In this document: positions 50,538 to 59,850 of the stretch, in pieces
Numbering within the stretch: the stretch's first letter is position 1
Layout of the letters: the number at the start of each line of letters is the position of its first letter
From: Burkholderia cenocepacia
GTDB taxonomy: Bacteria; Pseudomonadota; Gammaproteobacteria; Burkholderiales; Burkholderiaceae
Length of the DNA stretch: 64,000 nt
Reading direction: 5' to 3'
NCBI RefSeq assembly: GCF_014211915.1
Contig: NZ_CP060039.1
Coordinates: 2,542,001 to 2,606,000, forward strand
The notes under the pieces: generated by a model
What the model was told of the DNA's origin: nothing
Databases searched by the model: none
Seen by the model: only the letters and a program-made list of their open reading frames with translations
Made by a program: the position numbers and the translations under genes

Positions 50538-52064
50538 ATGGAGTCGCGCGAACCTGCGCGGGACCTGTTCCCGTGGGCACTCGCGCTCGTCACCGGCATC
50601 GACTACTTCGACAACGCCGTCTTCTCGTTCTTCGCGAGCTACATCGCGGGCGGCATCAACGCGTCGCCCGACGAACTGGTGTGGTCGTCGAGCGCCTACG
50701 CGGTCACGGCCGTGCTCGGCATCCTGCAGCAGCAATGGTGGGTCGACCGGCTCGGCCATCGCCGCTACGTCGCGGGCTGCATGCTGATGTTCTCGTTCGG
50801 CGCGATCGCGGCGGCGCTGGCCGACACGTCGCTGGAGCTCGCGTTCGCGCGCGGCTTCCAGGGCTATTTCATCGGCCCGATGATGGGCGCGTGCCGGATC
50901 CTGATCCAGATCAGCTTCAAGCCGCAGGAGCGGCCGCCCGCGACGCGCGCTTTCCTGATCATGATCCTGCTCGGCAGCGCGCTCGCGCCGATCGTCGGCG
51001 GGCTGTTGGTCGCGCATTCGACGTGGCGCGCGCTGTTCGCGTGCACGGCACCGGCCGGCATCGCGTTCGCGATCCTCGCGTTGCTCACGCTGCCCGATTC
51101 CGGCCGCACGCCGGACGACGAACGCGGTTCCGGACATTTCTGGCCGTACGTCGTGTTCGCGCTCGCGCAAGGGGCGCTGCAGATCGTGCTGCAACAGGTG
51201 CATTACCAGCTCTACAGCGGCTCGCCGATGCTGATCATGCTGACGTTTGCCGGGCTCGGCGCGCTCGCGTGGTTCGCGTATCACCAGTGGCACCATCCGA
51301 CGCCGCTCGTGCGGCTGCATGCGTTCCGCGAGCGGACGTTCCAGGTCGGGCTGCTGCTCTACATGTTCTATTACTACGAGACGACGGGCTTCAGTTACCT
51401 GACGGCGCGGCTTCTCGAGGGCGGGCTCGGCTATCCGGTCGAGAATGCCGGGCGCCTGGTCGGCACGATGTCGCTGATCTCGGCCACCGCGCTGTTCGCC
51501 TACCTGCGCTACGCGAAATTCGTCGCGCACAAGAAGTGGTTCGTCGTGCCCGGGTTCGCGATCGCCGTCACGGCCGCGCTGTGGATGACGCGGATGACGC
51601 CGCAGGTCGGCGAAGCCGCGTTGATCGTCCCGTTGCTGCTGCGCGGGCTGCTGCTGCTCTTCATCGTGCTGCCGGTCGCGAACCTCACGTTCCGGATCTT
51701 CGCGATCGACGAATACACGCACGGCTACCGGCTGAAGAACATCGTGCGGCAATTGACGATCTCGTTCGCGACGTCGTCGGTGATCATCGTCGAGCAGCAT
51801 CGCCTGGCCGTCCACCAAACGCGGCTCGTCGAGCGCGCGAACGTGTTCGACCCGCTGTTCCAGCAGACCGTCGATGCACTGACGCGCAGCTATGCGGCCG
51901 CCGGCCACGCGCTGAACGACGCGCACGGCCTCGCGATCGCGTCGATCGCGCGGATGGTCGCGCAACAGGCGTCGTTCCTCGCGTCGCTCGACGGTTTTTA
52001 CTTCCTCGCGGGCGTGGCGCTCGTCGGCGGCCTCTTCGCGGCATGGCAAAAACAGATCGATTGA
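50538..52064 (+). CDS. MFS transporter, DHA2-like
   Basis: 508 aa with about 14 hydrophobic segments, as in the DHA2 drug:H+ antiporter group. Family-like motifs: DRLGHRRY (motif A, residues about 71-78) and GPMMGACR. The proline-glycine loop of antiporters (motif C) appears as GSALAPIVGGLLV. A hydrophilic region with likely coiled helices (about residues 405-480) precedes the last helix, ending in LVGGLFAAWQKQID. The ribosome site is weak. Substrate unknown; control by the adjacent MerR protein suggests inducible efflux. Confidence 0.85.
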   Translation: MESREPARDLFPWALALVTGIDYFDNAVFSFFASYIAGGINASPDELVWSSSAYAVTAVLGILQQQWWVDRLGHRRYVAGCMLMFSFGAIAAALADTSLELAFARGFQGYFIGPMMGACRILIQISFKPQERPPATRAFLIMILLGSALAPIVGGLLVAHSTWRALFACTAPAGIAFAILALLTLPDSGRTPDDERGSGHFWPYVVFALAQGALQIVLQQVHYQLYSGSPMLIMLTFAGLGALAWFAYHQWHHPTPLVRLHAFRERTFQVGLLLYMFYYYETTGFSYLTARLLEGGLGYPVENAGRLVGTMSLISATALFAYLRYAKFVAHKKWFVVPGFAIAVTAALWMTRMTPQVGEAALIVPLLLRGLLLLFIVLPVANLTFRIFAIDEYTHGYRLKNIVRQLTISFATSSVIIVEQHRLAVHQTRLVERANVFDPLFQQTVDALTRSYAAAGHALNDAHGLAIASIARMVAQQASFLASLDGFYFLAGVALVGGLFAAWQKQID

Positions 52065-52102
52065 GTTAAAAGACAGGCTTTGGATTTTCGTCCGCCGCCT
52101 CC

Positions 52103-52936
52103 ATGCTTTCGAAACTGACTCGCTGGTTCGACGACCGCCGCCGCGACCGCGCGCTGCGCAGCCATCCGGTTCCCGACGCGCTGTGGCAGGAAACCGTCGA
52201 GCGCCTGCCGTTCCTCGCCACCCTGCCGCCCGACGCGCTCGGCCGGCTGCGCGAATTGACGAGCCTGTTCGTCGCGAAAAAATCGTTTTCGACCGCGCAC
52301 GGGCTCGAACTGACCGACGCGATGATCGTCGCGATCGCCGCGCAGGCCTGCCTGCCCGTGCTGAATCTCGATTTGTCGCTGTACGACGGCTGGGTGGGCG
52401 TCGTCGTGTATCCGGGTGAATTCGTGATCCGCAAGACGGTGCAGGACGAGGACGGCGTCGTCCATGAAGTCGAGCAGGATGCGAGCGGCGAGGCATGGGA
52501 AGGCGGCCCCGTGATCCTGTCGTGGGAAGACGCGCAGATGACGGACGGCCGGGACGCATACAACGTCGTGATTCACGAGTTCGCGCACAAGATCGACATG
52601 GTCAACGGCGCGGCCGACGGCTATCCGCCCCTGTTTCGCCGCTGGCATGCGCCGCACCTCGACGCGCAGGCGTGGGCCGACGTGTTCGAACATGCGTACG
52701 ACCAGTTCTGCGCGCGCGTCGACGCGGTGCCGGATCGCGCATGGGCGCGCTTCGAGCGGGACTCGCTGATCGATCCCTATGCAGCCGATCACCCGTCGGA
52801 ATTCTTCGCGGTGTGCAGCGAGGCGCTGTTCGTCCGGCCGAAAGCGTTCGAGTCCGAATTTCCGGAGCTGTACCGGCTGCTGGCGCGCTACTACCGGCAA
52901 GATCCGGCCGGCACCGGGGCCCTCGACGCACCGTGA
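52103..52936 (+). CDS. mtfA: MtfA, Mlc titration factor (zinc peptidase)
   Basis: 277 aa of the MtfA/DUF980 family. The zinc motif HEFAH (H158, E159, H162) and the downstream third-ligand helix (HPSEFFAVCSEALF) are present. In E. coli MtfA binds the glucose repressor Mlc and has aminopeptidase activity. No mlc-like gene is seen in this window, so the target may differ. No signal peptide. Confidence 0.9.
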   Translation: MLSKLTRWFDDRRRDRALRSHPVPDALWQETVERLPFLATLPPDALGRLRELTSLFVAKKSFSTAHGLELTDAMIVAIAAQACLPVLNLDLSLYDGWVGVVVYPGEFVIRKTVQDEDGVVHEVEQDASGEAWEGGPVILSWEDAQMTDGRDAYNVVIHEFAHKIDMVNGAADGYPPLFRRWHAPHLDAQAWADVFEHAYDQFCARVDAVPDRAWARFERDSLIDPYAADHPSEFFAVCSEALFVRPKAFESEFPELYRLLARYYRQDPAGTGALDAP

Positions 52937-52963
52937 AAATTATTCGTCAACCGTCTGATTTTC

Positions 52964-52972
52964 TGGCATAAT
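52964..52972 (+). promoter_or_regulatory. Extended -10 promoter of rpmE
   Basis: TGG plus CATAAT gives an extended -10 element. It leaves a leader of about 115 bases with several short GC-rich inverted repeats before rpmE, compatible with autoregulation of a ribosomal-protein gene. Confidence 0.5.
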
Positions 52973-53093
52973 CGCCGTTTTTCGACCTTAGGCAAGTGGC
53001 TCGCGCCGGGCTTGGCGTCGGCCGAATCGCTCCCATCGGGGCGGCTCGACACGGCAAGCGGCGGGTTGGCTACCGCTATCACCAAGGAAAATC

Positions 53094-53360
53094 ATGAAAC
53101 CTGGCATTCACCCGGACTACCGCGAAGTCGTCTTCCAAGACATGTCGAACGGCTTCAAGTTCATCACGCGCTCGACGATCCAGACGCGTGAAACCATCGA
53201 ACACGAAGGCAAGACCTACCCGCTCGCCAAGATCGAAGTGTCGTCGGAATCGCACTCGTTCTACACGGGTCAGCAAAAGATCATGGACACGGCAGGCCGT
53301 GTCGAGAAGTTCAAGAACAAGTTCGGCGCACGCGCCAACGGCAAGGCTGCGGCAAAGTAA
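53094..53360 (+). CDS. rpmE2: Ribosomal protein bL31, type B
   Basis: 88 aa. [20 protein letters not shown] and [23 protein letters not shown] identify bL31. It has no cysteines, so it is the zinc-independent (type B, YkgM-like) form. AAGGAAA lies before the start. In many bacteria this form replaces the zinc-binding type under zinc limitation; in Burkholderia it may be the main one. Confidence 0.95.
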
Positions 53361-53403
53361 GCTTTGCACCGTTCCGGTGGTTGCTACGCACCGGTACCGC
53401 ACG

Positions 53404-53430
53404 AAAGGGCAGCCCAGGCTGCCCTTTTTT
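53404..53430 (+). terminator. Terminator of the bL31 gene
   Basis: AAAGGGCAGCC pairs with GGCTGCCCTTT, followed by TTT. Confidence 0.9.
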
Positions 53431-53579
53431 GTCTCTGCTCGCCCGGAAAGACGCCGCCCGGCGCCCGGGAAACGACCTGACGCACAACAGCGGGCGCGAC
53501 TACAATGCCGGATGCTCGAAACCGGCTCGACCGCGCGCACCCGCGCCGGCCGCCCGCCCATAACAAATTGCTCATCTGC

Positions 53580-55337
53580 ATGAAGCCTGTCGTCCGTCTC
53601 ACCGCCTCCGCCACGCGTGCGCTGCCACGCTGGCTGCTGCTCACGCTCTGCTTCGTCTACGCGGCGTTCGGCCTGTTCGGCCGCGACCCGTGGAAAAACG
53701 AGGACGCGGCGGGCTTCGGCGTGATGTGGACGATGGCCAAGGGCGGCTGGCACGACTGGCTCCTGCCGAACCTGGTCGGCAAGTTCATCACGACCGACGG
53801 GCCGCTCGGCTACTGGCTCGGTGCGCTGTCGATCCGCGGCCTCGGCCCGTGGGTCGACGCGAGCAACGCGTCGCGCGTCGATACCGGCGTGCTGTTCTGC
53901 GTCGCGTGCGCATTCGTCTGGTACGCGGCCTACCTGCTCGGCCGGCGCGCCGAGGTTCAACCGTTCAAATACGCATTCGGCGGCGAACCCGAGCCGCGCG
54001 ACTACGGCCGCACGCTCGCGGACGGCGCGCTGCTGGTGCTCGTCGCCTGCTTCGGCCTCGCGGAACGCGGGCACGAAACGACGCCGCAGCTCGCGCAGTT
54101 CGCGTGGATCGCGATGCTCGTGTACGGGATCGTGCGCGGCATCGACAAGCCACTGCAAGGCGCACTGTGGTGGGGCCTCGCGATCGGCCTCGTCGCGCTG
54201 TCCGGCAACCCGGTGCTGGTCGTCGCGCTGCTCGCGGGCACGGCCGCGCTGTGGCTCGTCACGCCCGAAATGCGCAACCTGCGCCTGCCGCTGGTCGGCG
54301 TGCCGCTCGCGGCCGCGATCTTCGCGCTGTGGCCGCTCGCCGCCTTCGTCGCGGCGCCCGACGACGCCGCGTGGTTCTTCAACCAATGGATCCACGGCAG
54401 CCTGATGCGCTTTTCGGGCCCGCCGACGGCCGTGCTCGGCTATGCGGCGAAGAACCTGCCGCTGTTCACGTGGCCTGCGTGGCCGCTCGCGATCTGGGCG
54501 TGGTGGAGCTGGGCCGGCATGCGCCGCCGCGCGCACATCGCGATTCCGCTGTCGGTCGCCGTGCCGCTCGTCGCGCTCGTGATCCTGCAAAGCCAGCAGT
54601 CGAACCGCATGTACATGCTGCTGCTGCCGCCACTCGCGGTGCTCGCGACGTTCGCGCTGCCGACCCTCAAGCGCGGCGCGATCAACGCGATCGACTGGTT
54701 CGCGGTGCTGAGCTTCACGATCCTCGGCACCTTCGTGTGGCTCGTCTGGCTCGCGTCGCTCACCGGCTTCCCGCATCCGCTCGCGCGCAACCTCGCGCGC
54801 CTCGTGCCCGGCTACGAGCCGCATTTCAAGATCCTGTCGTTCATCTGCGCAGTGATCGTCACCGTGTGCTGGTGCTTCCTCGCGCGCTGGCGCGTGTCGC
54901 GACAGCCTAAGGTGCTGTGGCGCAGCGTCGTGCTGTCGAGCGCGGGCACCACGCTGATGTGGGTGCTGCTGATGACGCTGTGGCTGCCGATCGTCAACTA
55001 CGGCCGGACCTATCGCGACGTCGCGCAACAGATCGCCGTGCACCTGCCGTCCGACTACGAGTGCATTTCGCCGGTGCGGCTCGGCGACGCGCAGATCGCG
55101 ACCTTCGCGTATTTCGGCAACATGCGCTTCGATTTCTCCGGCGACTGCGACGTGATCCTGCGTCAGGACCGCGCCGACTTCGGCGAGCCGAGCGCGATGT
55201 CGCAATACGTGTGGCGTCTCGTCTGGGAAGGCCGCCGCGTCGCCGACCGCGACGAGCGCTTCCGCCTGTACGAGCGCATCGAACGGCCGAAGACGCCCGT
55301 CAAGCGGCGTCCGCCGCGCCGCCAGGCGGCCGATTGA
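53580..55337 (+). CDS. Membrane glycosyltransferase-like protein (GT-C fold)
   Basis: 585 aa with about 11 hydrophobic segments. The short first periplasmic loop with acidic residues after the first helix (GRDPWKNEDAAGFGVMWTMA) matches ArnT/PMT-type GT-C enzymes that use polyprenyl-phosphate sugars as donors. A soluble C-terminal part after about residue 480 (PSDYECISPVRLGDAQIATF) probably faces the periplasm. The start at MKPVVRLT is chosen. The substrate is unknown; the gene downstream is a MATE exporter two bases away. Confidence 0.75.
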   Translation: MKPVVRLTASATRALPRWLLLTLCFVYAAFGLFGRDPWKNEDAAGFGVMWTMAKGGWHDWLLPNLVGKFITTDGPLGYWLGALSIRGLGPWVDASNASRVDTGVLFCVACAFVWYAAYLLGRRAEVQPFKYAFGGEPEPRDYGRTLADGALLVLVACFGLAERGHETTPQLAQFAWIAMLVYGIVRGIDKPLQGALWWGLAIGLVALSGNPVLVVALLAGTAALWLVTPEMRNLRLPLVGVPLAAAIFALWPLAAFVAAPDDAAWFFNQWIHGSLMRFSGPPTAVLGYAAKNLPLFTWPAWPLAIWAWWSWAGMRRRAHIAIPLSVAVPLVALVILQSQQSNRMYMLLLPPLAVLATFALPTLKRGAINAIDWFAVLSFTILGTFVWLVWLASLTGFPHPLARNLARLVPGYEPHFKILSFICAVIVTVCWCFLARWRVSRQPKVLWRSVVLSSAGTTLMWVLLMTLWLPIVNYGRTYRDVAQQIAVHLPSDYECISPVRLGDAQIATFAYFGNMRFDFSGDCDVILRQDRADFGEPSAMSQYVWRLVWEGRRVADRDERFRLYERIERPKTPVKRRPPRRQAAD

Positions 55338-55339
55338 CG

Positions 55340-56692
55340 ATGTTCGGCGACATCCGCCGAATCGTCGGTCTCGCGTGGCCGGTGCTGGTTGGCCAGCTCG
55401 CGATCATCGCGTTCGGCGTGATCGACACCGCGATGGTCGGCCGCTACTCGGCCGTCGATCTCGCCGCGCTCGGGCTCGGCTCGTCGATCTACGTATCGAT
55501 CTACATCGGCCTGACGGGCATCCTGTCCGCCCTGCAGCCGATCACCGGGCAACTGTACGGCGCGCGGCGCTATGCCGAGATCGGCGAGGAAGTGCGCCAG
55601 GCGCTGTGGCTCGCGCTGCTGCTCTCGATTCCGGGCTTCCTGCTGCTGCATTTTCCCGAGCCGCTGCTACGCGTCGCGCACGCGCCCGCCGCGCTGCACG
55701 ATCGCACCGTCGACTACCTGCGCATCCTGTCGTACGGGCTGCCCGCCAGCCTCGTATTCCGCATCTACAACGCGCTGACCAACGCGGCCGGCAAGCCGCG
55801 ACTTGCGATGATCCTCCAGATCGGCGCGCTGCTGCTCAAGTTTCCGCTGAACGTGTGGTTCATCTTCGGCGGCTTCGGCGTACCGGCGCTCGGCGGCCCC
55901 GGCTGCGGGCTGGCCAGCACGCTGATCAACTGGGCGCTCGCGCTGATCGGCTACACGCTGCTCGCGAAGCTCGACGTGTTCGCGCCGCTCGCGATCTTCT
56001 CGCGCTTCTGCTGGCCCGTCTGGGCGCGCCAGAAGGCGATCCTGAAGCTCGGCGTGCCGATGGGCCTGTCGTACCTGATCGAGGTCACGTCGTACACGTG
56101 CATGGCGCTGTTCATCGCGCAGTTCGGCACGACGACACTCGCCGGCCACCAGATCGCCGGCAACATCGGCGCGGTGCTGTACATGACGCCGCTGTCGATC
56201 GGCGTAGCGGCGTCGACGCTGGTCGCGCGCGCGCTCGGCGCGGGACGCGCCGAGGAAGCCCGGCTGCTCGGCCGGCACAGCGTGATCTTCGCGTGCGGCG
56301 TGGCGGCCGCCTACGGCGTGCTCGTGGTCGCGCTGCGCCCGCTGATCATCGGCGGCTATACGCCGAACCCGGCCGTCGCCGCGGCCGCGATGCCGCTCGT
56401 CGCGATCGTCGCGTGCTACCACGTGTTCGATGCGCTGCAGGTCACGTCGGCGTTCGTGCTGCGCGCGTACAAGGTGGCGGCCGTGCCGACCGTGATCTAT
56501 GCGGTCGCGCTGTGGGGCGTCGGACTCAGCGGCGGCTACGTGCTCGGCTTCGACGTGGGCGGGATCGCGCCCGCGTGGCTGACCGGCGCACGCGGCTTCT
56601 GGTTCGCGAACACGGTCAGCCTGATGCTCGCGGGCGCGGGGCTCGTGCTGTACCTGCGCCGCATCAGCCGCGCGCACGCCGCCGCGGCCTGA
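55340..56692 (+). CDS. MATE family efflux protein
   Basis: 450 aa with 12 hydrophobic helices in two similar halves. N-lobe features GLAWPVLVGQLAIIAFGVIDTAMVG and QPITGQLYGARR, and C-lobe GVPMGLSYLIEVTSY and LGAGRAEEA, are typical of NorM-like MATE transporters. It is translationally coupled to the glycosyltransferase-like gene. Drug or metabolite export driven by Na+ or H+ is typical; lipid or glycan transport cannot be excluded. Confidence 0.9.
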   Translation: MFGDIRRIVGLAWPVLVGQLAIIAFGVIDTAMVGRYSAVDLAALGLGSSIYVSIYIGLTGILSALQPITGQLYGARRYAEIGEEVRQALWLALLLSIPGFLLLHFPEPLLRVAHAPAALHDRTVDYLRILSYGLPASLVFRIYNALTNAAGKPRLAMILQIGALLLKFPLNVWFIFGGFGVPALGGPGCGLASTLINWALALIGYTLLAKLDVFAPLAIFSRFCWPVWARQKAILKLGVPMGLSYLIEVTSYTCMALFIAQFGTTTLAGHQIAGNIGAVLYMTPLSIGVAASTLVARALGAGRAEEARLLGRHSVIFACGVAAAYGVLVVALRPLIIGGYTPNPAVAAAAMPLVAIVACYHVFDALQVTSAFVLRAYKVAAVPTVIYAVALWGVGLSGGYVLGFDVGGIAPAWLTGARGFWFANTVSLMLAGAGLVLYLRRISRAHAAAA

Positions 56693-56703
56693 CGCGCGGC
56701 GCG

Positions 56704-57669
56704 CTACGCGTTCTCCAGCACGTCGGCCGCGTGATACGACGACCGCACGAGCGGGCCGGCGACGACTTCCCTGAAACCGAGCGCGAGCGCCTCGTCGTGC
56801 CATGCGGCGAAAGCCTCCGGGCTCACGTAGCGCCGCACCGGCAAATGGTGTTCCGACGGCGCCAGATACTGGCCGAGCGTCAGCACGTCGACCTCGTGCG
56901 CGCGCAGGTCGCGCAGCGTGTCGCGCACCTCGTCGTCGCGCTCGCCGAGTCCGAGCATCAAGCCTGATTTCGTCACGAGCGTCGGCCGCGCGGCCTTCGC
57001 CTGCGCGAGCAGTTCGAGCGAGCCGCGATAGTCGGCGCCCGGCCGCGCCGCGCGATACAGCGACGGCACCGTCTCGATGTTGTGGTTGAACACATCGGGC
57101 CACGCCGACGACAGCGCGTCGAGCGCACGCGCCGCGCGGCCGCGGAAGTCCGGCGTCAGTACCTCGACGCCGATGCCCGGCACGCTCGCGCGCACCGCCG
57201 CGATGCACGCGGCGAAATGCGCGGCGCCGCCGTCGCGCAGGTCGTCGCGGTCGACCGACGTGATCACGACATAGCGCAACCCGAGCGCCGCCGCCGCGTC
57301 GGCCAGCCGCGCGGGCTCGTCGGGATCGAGCGGCTCGGGGCGGCCGTGCGCGACATCGCAGAACGGGCAACGCCGCGTACACAGCCCGCCCATGATCATG
57401 AAGGTCGCGGTGCGCTGCGCGAAGCATTCGCCGATGTTCGGACACATCGCCTCCTCGCAGACGGAATGCAGCCGATGCTCGCGCAGCACGGCGGCCATGT
57501 CGGCCACCGCCGCGCTCATCATCGGCCGCGCGCGCAGCCACGGCGGCTTCGGCAGCGCCGCGCCGGCCGCGGGCTCGACGCGCACCGGAATGCGCGCGAG
57601 CTTGTCGCGACTTCTCGCGCCGGGCTGGCCGAGCGCCGTGAGGCTGGGTCGTTCGAGCGCGGCGGCCAT
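56704..57669 (-). CDS. lipA: Lipoyl synthase, second (aco-linked) copy
   Basis: 321 aa radical-SAM enzyme. The auxiliary cluster motif [12 protein letters not shown] (C71, C76, C82) and the SAM cluster motif CTRRCPFC (C97, C101, C104) are both present; the C-terminal Ser-containing RSSYHA is also kept. It inserts sulfur into octanoyl groups to make lipoate. It directly follows acoC, so it probably supplies lipoyl groups to the acetoin dehydrogenase E2; the usual housekeeping lipA-lipB pair is not in this window. Confidence 0.9.
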   Translation of the reverse strand: MAAALERPSLTALGQPGARSRDKLARIPVRVEPAAGAALPKPPWLRARPMMSAAVADMAAVLREHRLHSVCEEAMCPNIGECFAQRTATFMIMGGLCTRRCPFCDVAHGRPEPLDPDEPARLADAAAALGLRYVVITSVDRDDLRDGGAAHFAACIAAVRASVPGIGVEVLTPDFRGRAARALDALSSAWPDVFNHNIETVPSLYRAARPGADYRGSLELLAQAKAARPTLVTKSGLMLGLGERDDEVRDTLRDLRAHEVDVLTLGQYLAPSEHHLPVRRYVSPEAFAAWHDEALALGFREVVAGPLVRSSYHAADVLENA

Positions 57670-57671
57670 CG

Positions 57672-58787
57672 TCAGTCTCCGAGGAACGCGACGATCAGGC
57701 GGTTCACGTCGGCGGCCGCCTCCATCTGCACCATGTGTCCGCTGCCTGCGATCACCTCGGCACGCACGCCGTCCGGCAAACCCTGCGCATGCTGCGCGGG
57801 AATCACCTCGTCGCGCTCACCCCAGATCACGAGCGTGCGCGGCGCAAGCGTCGCGAGCCGGTCGCGGAACACGCGCCGCTGTGCAGCGCCGTCGAACGCG
57901 GCGTGCGCGATCTTCTCCAGCGCGGCCTGCACGCCTTCGAGCCGCTTGTACTTGACGAGATCCTCGACGAGTTGCCGCGTGACCAGCGCGTCGTCCGCGA
58001 ACAGCGCGCCGAGGTGCGGTTTCAGCGTATTGCGGCTGTTGCCGGCGACGAAGCCGTCGATGTACGCACGGTTGATGTCGGTGCCGAGCCCCGCGCTCGC
58101 GATCAGCGTGAGCGATGCAACGCGTTGCGGTGCGCGCTCGGCCACCGTCATCGCGACCGCGCCGCCCATCGAATGGCCGATCAGGTGCGCGCGCTCGATG
58201 TGCTGCGCATCGAGCAGCGCGAGCACCGCGTCGGCCAGTTCGTCGAGGCTGCCGGTCTCGACCGCCTTGCCCGATTCGCCGTGGCCGGGGAGATCGAGCG
58301 CCCACACCGGCCGGTGCGTGGCGAGCTCCGCGTGATTGAACAGCCAGTTGTTCAGGTCGCCGCCGAAGCCGTGGATCAGCACGGCCGGCGTGTCCGAACC
58401 ATCGCCCAGCTTCAGGAAGCGGATCGTGCGTCCGCCGATCTGCGCCTTCTCCGGCTGCGGGCCGGCCGCCTCGTCGGACGCCGCGCTCGGCACGAAATCG
58501 CGCTGGAAGTCGGCGATCGCCGCGTCGATCTCGGCATCACTCGCCTCGGCGGCCGCGACGACGCCGAGCAGCGCGCCGACGGGCAGCGTCTCGCCCTCCT
58601 GCGCGACCTGCCGGCGCAGCGTGCCGTCGAACGCGCATTCGACGCCCGACGAGATCTTGTCGGTCTCGACGTCGAGCACCTCGTCGCCCTTCGTCACGCG
58701 CTCGCCGACTGCCTTCAGCCAGCCGTTGACCTGCCCCTGCTCCATCGACAGCCCCCATTTGGGCATCGTGATCATGTGAATCGACAT
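57672..58787 (-). CDS. acoC: AcoC, acetoin dehydrogenase E2 (acetyltransferase) component
   Basis: 371 aa. An N-terminal lipoyl domain with lipoylated K44 ([11 protein letters not shown]) is followed by an alpha/beta-hydrolase fold, with nucleophile motif GHSMGG (S206) and IHGFGGD. This is the AcoC layout, unlike the CAT-like domain of ordinary E2. It moves the acetyl group from lipoate to CoA. Its ribosome site GAGGAG lies inside the end of acoB. Confidence 0.93.
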   Translation of the reverse strand: MSIHMITMPKWGLSMEQGQVNGWLKAVGERVTKGDEVLDVETDKISSGVECAFDGTLRRQVAQEGETLPVGALLGVVAAAEASDAEIDAAIADFQRDFVPSAASDEAAGPQPEKAQIGGRTIRFLKLGDGSDTPAVLIHGFGGDLNNWLFNHAELATHRPVWALDLPGHGESGKAVETGSLDELADAVLALLDAQHIERAHLIGHSMGGAVAMTVAERAPQRVASLTLIASAGLGTDINRAYIDGFVAGNSRNTLKPHLGALFADDALVTRQLVEDLVKYKRLEGVQAALEKIAHAAFDGAAQRRVFRDRLATLAPRTLVIWGERDEVIPAQHAQGLPDGVRAEVIAGSGHMVQMEAAADVNRLIVAFLGD

Positions 58788-58791
58788 CGTG

Positions 58792-59796
58792 TCAGCTCCT
58801 CGTCTTGAGTACCGCCTGCGCGATCGCATCGGCGGACGGGATATACAGGTCTTCCAGTACGCCGGCGAACGGCGCGGGCGTGTGCGGCGCGGTCACGAGC
58901 TCGATCGGCGCCTCGAGCGACCGGAACGCGCGCTGCGCGACGAGCGCGGCGATGTCGGTCGCGATCGAGCAGCGCGGATTCGCTTCGTCGACCACCACCA
59001 CGCGCCCGGTGCGCGCCGCGCTTTCGAGGATCGTTTCTTCGTCGAGCGGCGACGTCGTGCGCAGGTCGATCACGTCGCACTGGATGCCGTCCTTCGCGAG
59101 CGTCGCGGCCGCGTCCATCGCGAGATGCACCATCCGGCCGTACGTGACGATCGTCGCGTCGTCACCGTCGCGCATCACGTTCGCCTCGCCGAACGGAATC
59201 GCATAGGATTCCTCCGGTACGTCGCCCTCGCGCGTATAGAGCAGCTTGTGTTCGAGGAAGATCACGGGATCGTTGTCGCGGATCGCCTGGATCAGCAGCC
59301 CCTTCGCGTCGTACGGCGTCGACGGGCACACGACCTTCAGCCCCGGGATATGCGTGAACAGCGACGTGAGCATCTGCGAGTGCTGCGCGGCCGCGCGCAG
59401 GCCGGCGCCGTACATCGCGCGGATCACGACCGGCGTCACGGCCTTGCCGCCGAACATGTAGCGAAATTTCGCGGCCTGGTTGAAGATCTGGTCGAAACAC
59501 ACCCCCATGAAATCGATGAACATCAGTTCCGCGACGGGACGCATCCCGCACGCGGCGGCGCCGACCGCCGCGCCGATGTAGCCACCCTCCGACAGCGGCG
59601 TATCGAGCACGCGGCCCGGAAACTTGTGGAACAGCCCCTTCGTCACGCCGAGCACGCCGCCCCATGCGTCGTCCTCGCCCGGCGCGCCCGCGCCGCCCGC
59701 GTTGTCCTCGCCCATCACGATCACGCTGTCGTCGCGCGCCATTTCCTGCGCGAGCGCCTCGTTGATCGCCTGCGAATAAGTGATCTTCCTTGCCAT
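58792..59796 (-). CDS. acoB: AcoB, acetoin dehydrogenase E1 beta subunit
   Basis: 334 aa TPP-dependent dehydrogenase beta subunit. GEDNAGGAGAPGEDDAWGGVLGVTKGL, PLSEGGYIGAAVGAA and the C-terminal transketolase domain (LRTTSPLDEETILES) are all present. It forms the E1 heterotetramer with AcoA. CCAGGAGA precedes the start. Confidence 0.95.
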   Translation of the reverse strand: MARKITYSQAINEALAQEMARDDSVIVMGEDNAGGAGAPGEDDAWGGVLGVTKGLFHKFPGRVLDTPLSEGGYIGAAVGAAACGMRPVAELMFIDFMGVCFDQIFNQAAKFRYMFGGKAVTPVVIRAMYGAGLRAAAQHSQMLTSLFTHIPGLKVVCPSTPYDAKGLLIQAIRDNDPVIFLEHKLLYTREGDVPEESYAIPFGEANVMRDGDDATIVTYGRMVHLAMDAAATLAKDGIQCDVIDLRTTSPLDEETILESAARTGRVVVVDEANPRCSIATDIAALVAQRAFRSLEAPIELVTAPHTPAPFAGVLEDLYIPSADAIAQAVLKTRS

Positions 59797-59850
59797 GTCT
59801 GTCTCCTGGAATGTTCGGTTCGCCGTGCCGGCTGCGGTGTCAGCCCGCGC

